From contig OX387201.1 in NCBI GenBank assembly GCA_947561715.1, positions 16,320,001-16,384,000 on the forward strand: a DNA stretch of 64,000 nucleotides, read 5' to 3'. A program made the translations under genes and the position numbers. Each line of letters opens with the position of its first letter. Positions within the stretch are counted from its first letter, which is position 1. The notes beneath the pieces are model-generated. The model saw only the letters and a list, made by a program, of their open reading frames with translations, had not been told where the DNA came from and ran no database searches. The DNA comes from Ascidia mentula. Its lineage: Eukaryota; Chordata; Ascidiacea; Phlebobranchia; Ascidiidae. This document shows positions 48,625 to 64,000 of the stretch, one piece after another.

Positions 48625-50760
48625 ATGCGTAGAATACTTTGCAAGTCACTTCAATAAAAGCCAACTAGTAGTATTTCATCATATCAACGATAAATAAGCC
48701 ATCTGCTTCTGTTCATTGCTGTGCTTTTGATGTTTTCGTCTGCCTACAAACTTCTTCAATACACCTCCACTGTAACTTGTGGCCACAGATGGTTTGTTGT
48801 GTGTTGCCTAGGTTACCAGGGCGCGCCATAGCATCGCATCACAATGTTTGTGAGGCAAACGTCGCGAAGAGAAATTCAATTTAATAATTCATGTTCCTTT
48901 GTGTCACCAGCGTTACTGGAACACTTTGTTTGTGAATCACAATTGGGGGTTTGTTTGTTCATCAAATGAGTTCTACATTTCATTAAAATAATATTACTCA
49001 GTCATCTTACAGAATTCTGCAAGACACAGAAGATATTTTCAATTTTGCGTGAACCGTTTTCGGACACAAAGCTTGGCGTTGATACAGTTTCTGTTATTTT
49101 TGGTTATTGTTGTTTTACAACATTCTTTAATACTATCCCTACAAAGTTATTAGCGCGAACAGAGAAGATTAAATCAATGTATTTATTATCTTTACCCGCC
49201 AAATAGCATTCAAGCTATTGAATGCCAATAGCTTGATTGCAATTTTGTAATATGTTATTTTATGCCAAAGGCTAGAAACGCACAACACCAACGTTGCGAT
49301 AATGCTCTTTAGCTCCCCTCAGCGATTGTTTTTCTACCTTACTTTGTCCACGAGAGGCGACATAGTCTAATAATCCTAGATTTTAGAGTTATCGGCATAA
49401 AATCGCACCAACGTCAAATTTTTCTGTCTGTCAAAAATATTTTAAGTGTTTTGGTGTCCAAAATCTAGATCATAACCGACACATTCTTAAATTTATTTAA
49501 AAATATGTTGGCACCTACATTAGAAAATTAAAAAAAAATCGCATTATATAAACATTAAAACTACGAGACTTCGACAAAAGTTTTGGTTTGAGGGATTTAT
49601 GTTGATATAAAAACAAGCTACATTGTATGGAATATTTCCACAGTGTGCGAAAAACCCAATTTGTGTTTCTAATTTCCTTCGTAGGGAAAGTGAAGAACGG
49701 ATTCGGTTGCATTAAATTTAAGGGATTAAGGTCGCACCGTACATTCTAACGTCATCCTTTAAATTATTAAAGATTTACTTCCAGCTGGCGCCGGTTTTAT
49801 GTCCCAAGGGTGTTCGTCCCGAAGTCTGGTGCAACGCGTTTATGAAATAACTGCAGCTGGCGCCGCTGGCAAACTCACGCCGCACACGCACTCTACTGCT
49901 GGCGCTTGGCAGCCTTCCTGGCTTCTATCAAATTACAATCGATATTTCCCATGTGCCTGGGGATCGATGCCTTGTATTTGTAATATATTTCTAATACTAC
50001 TAGCACAGTTGGGTCCTTCTTCGTCCCTCTAAATTCGAATACAAACCTTTTAGCTTGTTGTGTTCTGTATTATAAAATCACGTGTAATTAACCCTTTTTG
50101 TTATTGGTTTTTCGTTGTATTAATTGATACTTTCACCATGCAAATCGATTGTGGGCTTGTGCTTTAAAGTACAACACGCTTTGCGTTTATTGAGACAGAG
50201 GTTTGCTATTTAAACATAAGCTCAAGAGCAGCATGCAACGACCTACAACAGAAGTCGGAATCACGGAAAACATTTGCCACTGAATAACTTTCATGTCTAA
50301 AGTTATTGCGTTTAGATATTATGTGCCAATATTTGATCTTATCACGTGTTTCGGAATATATTTTCGCGCATACTGTCGAAGTTGGTCGACCACCGCACAT
50401 TTCTGAATGAAATCAATCTACCACCTCGGGCAACGTATTCTTTATAAAATATATTTAACTGAAAATTTAGTTTCAAACTTAACTGATTAAATTTTTACAG
50501 CAAAAGGGGACAAGACAGGGTTTGACTTTACAACCAGCATCCTCACTTAATGAGTTAGTATATAAAATTTCTACTTTATATTGTTTTTTTTTGTACAAGG
50601 AAAGCGTTGTGTTTATGAAAACCATACAACACAGATATGACATTGGGACAAAAGCACAACGCATGCCGGCTAATCTTCGTATTTCCTGCAGTTAGAACGC
50701 GCGCACGTTTGAATTGAGGAACATCAATAATGCAAACCACTTTACCGCCAAAAAGTGCAC
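48625..50760. other. Spacer between alpha-tubulin copies 2 and 3
   Basis: No gene recognised. From about 50230 on, the sequence is homologous to the region upstream of copy 4 (from about 54362): shared blocks include AGAAGTCGGAA, CACGGAAAAC and CGCATACTGTCGA-like stretches. This marks the left border of the duplicated unit. Confidence 0.6.
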
Positions 50761-50860
50761 TGACGTCACATGCATCTGCGAGCAACGCGGACCAATAGGA
50801 GCGTGGAAGAGCAACAAATCGAACTCTCCGATTGTGACGTAATACTCCTTGGTATATAAA
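50761..50860 (+). promoter_or_regulatory. Core promoter of alpha-tubulin copy 3
   Basis: Ordered elements: CRE TGACGTCA (50761-50768), CCAAT box in GGACCAATAG (about 50789-50798), second CRE-like TGACGTAA (50835-50842), TATA box TATATAAA (50853-50860). The same order and spacing recur upstream of copy 4, and in part upstream of copy 5. Transcription probably starts near 50885, about 125 bases before the ATG. Confidence 0.8.
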
Positions 50861-51009
50861 CGCGCTTCGGGAGTGGCAGCGTTTACTTCCAGTTGTTTCA
50901 AAGCTACGTAGATTGCCTTAGAACGCTGTTTGTTGCTCCGCGTCAAATCTTCCCTTGCTGTCAATTTCACCTACTTTTCAACGACCGATCGAATCATCAA
51001 TCATCAAAA

Positions 51010-53436
<2,427 letters not shown>

Positions 53437-54860
53437 ATAGTCGATTTCATCAATGTCTTTCATTCATTGAAAACAAAGATATCTTTGATGATCTGTCTGG
53501 TTTTTTTTACACTCTCTTTCAACATTCTCACAGTCAACGTTTTCAATTTTCACAATAAACTTTCCCAACAAGCTATAATATTTGTACTTTTGCTGTGCAG
53601 TTTGCGAAATCCCCAATTTGCATTTTTGTATCCTTAAATAGGGTTAGAGACCCTGGCGTAGACAAACGTAAATTATTTGCTTGGAATGACTGCCCTTATC
53701 CTAATCTGTGGTTAAACATTTGCTTCTGTTCGAGATCAGGACATTTGTTCATTTCAGAAAAAACAAATAATGCTTTTATTAGAAAACAATACAGTTTTAT
53801 TTTAGACTTCTAAGATGGGAAGTTTACTATTTCATAAGATAAAAAATATCCTTTTTTGTCCTCGCTACTGACATGTTTTTTAAAACAAAACTGACACCAG
53901 CTAACTCTGCTAACACAGTGGTGTTCAAATCGTGCATTTTATGGGAGATGGATTAAAATTGCTTTATGTGTGAAGCATCAGACACAACCTGTCCAATGAT
54001 GCAAAGTACATTGTTTGCACAGTCCATGTTTTTGCCACGTGCAACTAAAGCTGGCTGTGGTGCGTTTCTGCAATTTATCACCAAACATTTGCCTCATACA
54101 TCAACTATCCAGATGTTTCTTGAACACATTTTATTGTGTGCGCCCCTTTATTCTGATTTTTCGAAATATATTTCAGTTCATGAAAATACAGCTCCCGAAC
54201 TAGCTTGGGCTGTGATGCGTAACGCTTTTTCCGATAATGGTGCCGCGAAGCTTTGCTTTAGAGACGAACGTCCATGCAACAGGCCTATAATTACGATTGA
54301 AATTTAAGATGTACGCTGCACACGATTGTATAAAGGAATTAGGGTCATTCCGTACAATAACAACTTACAATAGAAGTCGGAAACACGGAAAACAGTTGCC
54401 AATGAATAACTTAAGGACTAAAATATACTTATATTTTCGCACATACTGTCGATGTTAGCCAACCACACATTTCTGAATAAAACCAATCCACCACCTCAGG
54501 CAACGCTTTCTTTGTAGAATAGATTTTAGCGCAAGAGAACAACACAGTGTTTGACTTTAAAAACAGCATCCTCATTTAAAGAGTTGGATATGAAATCCCT
54601 GTTTACACTTTTTACTGCGACGAAATATCCTCTACTATGAAGTTAAGCATTGTTGAAAAATTGCTTATTCACTTGAATTTTTCCACGAGAAAAGCATTGT
54701 GTTTTTTTAAACATGACAGTGTTTAACGCGTGTCCAACGCGTGTCCAACGCAGCCTCGCAGCACACGAGTTATTATCCGTATTTCCTGCAGTTAAAACAC
54801 ACGCACGTTTGAATTTTGTAACATCAAAAATGCAAACCGCTTAACCGCCAAAAAGTGCAT
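53437..54860. other. Spacer between alpha-tubulin copies 3 and 4
   Basis: Includes the copy 3 3' UTR and, from about 54362, sequence homologous to the upstream region of copy 3. A short direct repeat of CGTGTCCAACG occurs at 54728-54750. A 113-codon frame at 53966-54307 has no recognisable motif and is not called. Confidence 0.55.
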
Positions 54861-54960
54861 TGACGTCACATGCATTTGGGAGCGGCGCGGACCAATCAGA
54901 GCGGGAAAGAGCAACAAATCGAATGCTCCGATTATGACGTAATGCTCCACGGTATATAAA
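54861..54960 (+). promoter_or_regulatory. Core promoter of alpha-tubulin copy 4
   Basis: CRE TGACGTCA (54861-54868), ACCAAT (54891-54896), TGACGTAA (54935-54942), TATATAAA (54953-54960). All four elements sit at the same relative positions as in copy 3, inside a longer duplicated block. Confidence 0.8.
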
Positions 54961-55109
54961 CGCGCTTCGGGGGTGGGAGCGCGTACTTCCAGTTGTTTCG
55001 AAGCTACGTAGATTGCCTTGGAACGCTGTTTGTTGCTTTGCGTCAAGTCTTGCCTTGCTGTCAACTTTACCTATTTTTCAACGACCAATTGAATCATCAA
55101 CAATCAAAA

Positions 55110-57547
<2,438 letters not shown>

Positions 57548-59694
57548 AAAATCCACTTTATTGATGTATTTTAGTCGTTTAAAACAAAGATACACCTCGA
57601 TGCTCTTCTGGTTTTATCACATTCTCTTTCAACATTCTCACAGCTAACTTCCTTTTCCCTTTCACAATAAACTTTCTCAACAATCTATATTTTTTGTACA
57701 AACCTCTATCCAGCTTTAAATTTTGACGAGTAATTTTCAGACCGCATGTCTGTATTTTTTCATAAGTAGTTTCGTCGTTAGGTAATGCCCATCTTAGTCC
57801 TCCGTCAAAATATAAAGATGACGTAACAAAGCACTCCGTGATGCACTAGTCTCAATTTTACGGTTGGGTAAGCGCATGTGCTATGCATATAGGGCGAATT
57901 GGAGTCCGTTTCGTGCAGTTTTAGTAGGGTTTGGGGTGTTTTAAATCGGATCCCGTTTAAATCACTTGGTGATGTGTGCCGACGAAAATTGAACCAAAAA
58001 GTAGCTTAAACCTCGAACTGTTATTACAGAAAAATGAATCTTAAGTAGCCCAGTAATGTGTAGCGTTATGATAGATTTGGTTATGCATTGTGATCCATAT
58101 TGGATGCTGGAAAATTGCTTTTCCCCCGTCTGGTGGCATTGAAGACCTTCAAGATCAATAAAAATGCAATTGGATTTTGCAGATTGTGGATTTTATGCAA
58201 GGTTTGATACATCTCTTCACGCAATGGCACCGAAGTTAGTTGCTAAATAGTTGTCCTAATTATGACACAAAATCCCATCAAACACTTTTGTATATCATGC
58301 CCTAATTCACCCTAACTTATCATATGGCCTATACTTTAATGGGGTTTCGACAACAAGACAAATCTTTATCATCTTCATGTCCTCCAAAACAGAGCTCTGA
58401 AATTAAAAACAAACACTCTTTATCGCTGCAACACCGCAAATCTCAACAAACAAACCATGAAGAATTGCTGAAGTGCATGAATTTGAATTGGCAAAATGTG
58501 TGTACCTGTTTAAAAACCACCGCTTACCTAATATATTTCATTTGAGCCGCCTACGGTTCAAATCTGTTCGGCTCTCGTCAGTTCACTGTACTCGTTTACG
58601 GTGTAATAATACTTGTCATTACAACGGGAAAAAATTAAATTATCAATTATTACCAGGTCTTCCAGTAGTCTTCACAATATCCTGCCGTGTACTGTCCCAT
58701 CCAGGTGAATATAAGTCCCAAGCCCCAACGACGGTTATCGGAAAACAAGCAGAACAGGCGACAGATGCATTATTGCAGATGACCTTGAAAACATGATTTC
58801 GTTGAAATAATTGTCATATAGGTCCTTCCAGTTCTCGAAAAAGACTTGTCCAGCAAGAGATGGATGTTTAATAAAACCACACATGACTGGGCCTTTAAAC
58901 GATTAACTTTTCTGTAAATAGATATTAAAGTTTGATCTCCTTTTTAGTTCAATTTTACTTAACACACAGCATTAAGTAGAGTAGAGCATTTCGTTAGTAG
59001 AGTAGAGCATTTCGTTTTGGTTAAACGTTTAAACTGCGACGTCAACTGAAGTTTTGGTATCAAGAGTTTCTGCAAATGTAATTACAATGTAATTGCTTTT
59101 CTACGTCCCTTCATAAACTAAGCAACCAATTCCGACTTTCGGAAATCCAAGTCTAACTTTAAAACAGCATCTCAAAACGGTTTTCAAAAAAAAAAACATG
59201 AAAAAATCTCAATTTACAAGGCCAGTACAGTCGTTTTTGTTTACGCATGTCGCGAAGCTAAAATATCGGCGCATGTCAGGTGAAGGGTTAAGCTGTAATT
59301 GCGAACAATAGTTTACGACACAGCACGACAATCAATTTGAAACAACAACAATCACATTCTTTTGAAGAGTTTACCATGTTTTTTTATCAATATAGAGTGC
59401 CTTTTGGTCCCGTCTTAAATAACGTGTCTACAAGCCTTTGGACTCCTTTTTTTGTACATATACCAGTGGTTTAAATAATATTTTGGACCCGGGCATGTGG
59501 GTTCATACAGGCTACTTTGATAAAAACGTTGTAATACAATAAACAACTGAGTAATGCGTTGTTTTATTTTCAAAACGTGACAACGAGATTACCAGGGTTT
59601 CTCTTAATATGAAACGTAAGAGAACGATTTCCTGTGAAAAGAAATTGTGAGAAGACGTACGGCGACGCAGCAATATAGCAAAACAATGCAGTAG
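57548..59694. other. Spacer between copy 4 and the truncated tubulin copy
   Basis: The blocks at about 57550-58160 and 59243-59403 are homologous to the 3' flank of copy 5 (63167-63825 and 63836-64000). The intervening 1.1 kb (about 58160-59240) has no counterpart there, so it was inserted here or deleted there. No gene recognised. Confidence 0.65.
58975..59016. repeat. Tandem duplication of a 21-bp unit
   Basis: The unit AGTAGAGTAGAGCATTTCGT plus T occurs twice in direct succession with no mismatch. It lies in the segment present only downstream of copy 4. Confidence 0.9.
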
Positions 59695-60066
<372 letters not shown>

Positions 60067-60133
60067 GCGAGATTTGAACTCACGACCTTGGGCTAACCAG
60101 GCCCAACGCTCTACCAACTGAGCTACAGGAGCT
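60067..60133 (-). repeat. tRNA-like sequence abutting the tubulin pseudogene
   Basis: On the minus strand it shows A box TAGCTCAGTTGG, a D-arm, an anticodon-like stem TTGGGC/GCCCAA with a seven-base loop CTGGTTA, and a T-arm GTGAGTTCAAATCTCGC. The 5' acceptor strand GCTCCTG does not pair with the 3' flank CTTCCTC, which belongs to the tubulin tail. It is therefore a tRNA pseudogene or a tRNA-derived SINE head, not a working tRNA. Confidence 0.7.
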
Positions 60134-60564
60134 CAGTGGCTTCACGGGGTAGATTGTGGCCAAGGTACACTGCCTTCGTACGAAGAATACATTTTAACTG
60201 AGAAGTAAATTTCAAACTCAAGTGCTTTAATTTTTTACAGAACAAGGGAGCAAGGCACAGGGTTTGACTTCACGGTCAGTAGCCTCTGTAAAAGCGTTAG
60301 TACATGAAATCCCTACCTAAGCCTTTTTTACTTTGTGGCTGCGACGAAGATATTGCGCAATAAAGTTGAACATATCATTTTGTGGAACACATGATGTGTT
60401 TGTTGAGGATAGCATTGTGTTCATAAAAACATTGCAACCAAAGATACATCACCGGAATGAACATGCGAGCTGCTGCCCTAATTTCCAGCAGTTACAGTCT
60501 TCGTACGTTTATGTTGTGAAACATCAATAATATAAAAATCACTTTACCGCCAAAAAGTGAGCGG
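60134..60564. other. Upstream region of alpha-tubulin copy 5
   Basis: From about 60230 the sequence is homologous to the regions 0.5 kb upstream of copies 3 and 4 (shared GGGTTTGACTT and GTTAGTA blocks), so it is part of the duplicated unit. No separate gene. Confidence 0.6.
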
Positions 60565-60634
60565 ACCAATCAGTGCTTGGAAGAGCGCCAAATCGTATGC
60601 TTCGATTGTGACGTAATGCTCCGCGGTATATAAA
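60565..60634 (+). promoter_or_regulatory. Core promoter of alpha-tubulin copy 5, distal CRE missing
   Basis: ACCAAT (60565-60570), TGACGTAA (60608-60615) and TATATAAA (60627-60634) are retained. In copies 3 and 4 about 30 bases containing the distal TGACGTCA lie between ACCGCCAAAAAGTG and the CCAAT box. Here ACCGCCAAAAAGTG (60546-60559) is followed almost directly by GCGGACCAAT. Confidence 0.8.
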
Positions 60635-60783
60635 CGCGCTTCGGGAGTGGGAGAGTTTACTTCCAGTTGTTTCAAAGCTACTTAGATTGCCTTAGAACGC
60701 TGTTTGTTGCTCGCGTCTAGTCGGTGCCTTGCTGTCAACTTTACCTATTTTTCAACGACCGATTGAATCATCAACCATCAAAA

Positions 60784-63166
<2,383 letters not shown>

Positions 63167-64000
63167 AAAATCCACTTTATTAATATCTTTGAGTCATTTA
63201 AAACAAAGATATACCTCGACGCTCTTCTGGTTTTATGACATTCACTTTCAACATTCTCACAGCTAACTTCGTTTTCCCTTGCACAATAAACTTTCTCAAC
63301 AAGATATTTTATTGTGTTGCTGTGGTGTATTTTTTGTACAGACCTCTACCTAGCTTTCAATTCAGATGAGTATGTCGGCATTTTAAGACCGCATGTCTGT
63401 ATTTTTCTAGAAGAAGTTCCTTCTATTGGTAATGCCCATCCTTTAGTTCTCCGTCACAATGTGAAGATGACGTAACAAAGCACTCATTGGTGCACTAGTC
63501 TCAATTTTACGATTGGGTAAGTGCATGTGCTATGCATATATGACGAATTTGAGTCCGTTTCGTGCAGTTTTAGTGTGGTTTGGGGCGTTTTCAATCAGAA
63601 TCCCGTTTAAATCACTTGGTGATGTGTGCTGAAGGAAATTGAACCAAAAAGTAGCTTAAATCTCGAGTTGTCATTATAGAAAAATGAATTTTAAGTTGCC
63701 CAGTCATTTGTAGCTTTATGGTGAGATTTGTCTATGTATTCTGGTTTGCATTCAGATTTGTCTATGCAATTGGTTGCTGGACAATTGCCTTTCCCTCTTC
63801 TGGTGGAATGAAACCCTTTAAGATCAACAATGTTAACGCATGTCGCGAAGCTAAAATATCGGCACATATCGGGTAAAGGGTTAAGCTGTAATTGCGAACA
63901 ACAGTTTACGACACAGCACGACAATCAATTTGAAACAACAACAATCACTTTCTTTTAAAGAGTTTACAATGCTTTTTTTTATCAATATAGAGTGCCTTCT
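63167..64000. other. 3' flank of copy 5, paralogous to 3' flank of copy 4
   Basis: Homologous to 57548-58160 and then, after a jump at about 63826, to 59243-59403. In the copy 4 context, the matching sequence leads within 300 bp to the truncated tubulin, so another tubulin fragment or copy may follow just beyond the window. No gene recognised here. Confidence 0.65.

Noticed and set aside
53966..54307. 113-codon plus-strand frame between tubulin copies 3 and 4
   Set aside because: No homology recognised, no counterpart in the equivalent spacer of the other copies, and cysteine-rich composition like random translation.
60067..60133. Functional tRNA gene
   Set aside because: A and B boxes and arms are present, but the acceptor stem cannot pair, so a working tRNA is unlikely.

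Overview
The window is eukaryotic DNA: AT-rich, short GT-AG introns, single-copy metazoan genes and patches of small DNA transposons. Protein similarity to vertebrates is high, genes are compact, and one gene has a splice acceptor a few bases before its start codon. Together these suggest an ascidian tunicate, probably Ciona-like. That assignment is inference; the gene models are read directly from splice sites, intron phase and conserved residues.

Layout. 0-3.4 kb: Golgi glycosyltransferase of family GT31 (minus). 3.4-10.3 kb: gene-poor, with one unrecognised single-exon reading frame and a 2-kb element with long inverted repeats and a broken PHD-type zinc finger. 10.6-16.0 kb: ARMH3/C10orf76 (plus, 19 exons). 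16.5-19.6 kb: CSTF1/CstF-50 (minus, 8 exons), convergent with ARMH3. 21.0-27.9 kb: PRPF4B/PRP4 kinase (plus, 14 exons), divergent from CSTF1. 27.9-33.7 kb: no gene recognised. 33.7-40.5 kb: a non-alpha nicotinic acetylcholine receptor subunit (plus, first exon not found) with a very long M3-M4 loop. 40.8-42.4 kb: Golgi carbohydrate sulfotransferase (minus, 6 exons), convergent with the receptor gene. 43.6-63.2 kb: a tandem array of five intact alpha-tubulin genes plus one truncated copy, all on the plus strand.

The tubulin array is the most striking part. All five genes share one seven-exon structure in which exon 1 codes only for the initiator Met, and each gives a 451-residue protein. Copies 1-2 and copies 3-5 form two subfamilies. 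Copies 3-5 share a duplicated promoter (CRE, CCAAT box, second CRE, TATA box), and copy 5 has lost the distal CRE. Copy 5 has a patch in exon 2 taken from the copy 1/2 type, a sign of gene conversion. The truncated copy runs directly into a tRNA-like sequence.

CSTF1 (mRNA 3'-end cleavage) and PRPF4B (spliceosome activation) share a divergent 1.3-kb spacer, so two pre-mRNA processing genes may share a promoter region. GT31 and the sulfotransferase are both type II Golgi enzymes but lie far apart, with no evidence of joint control. At least four hAT-type non-autonomous elements are recognisable, three of them inside introns.
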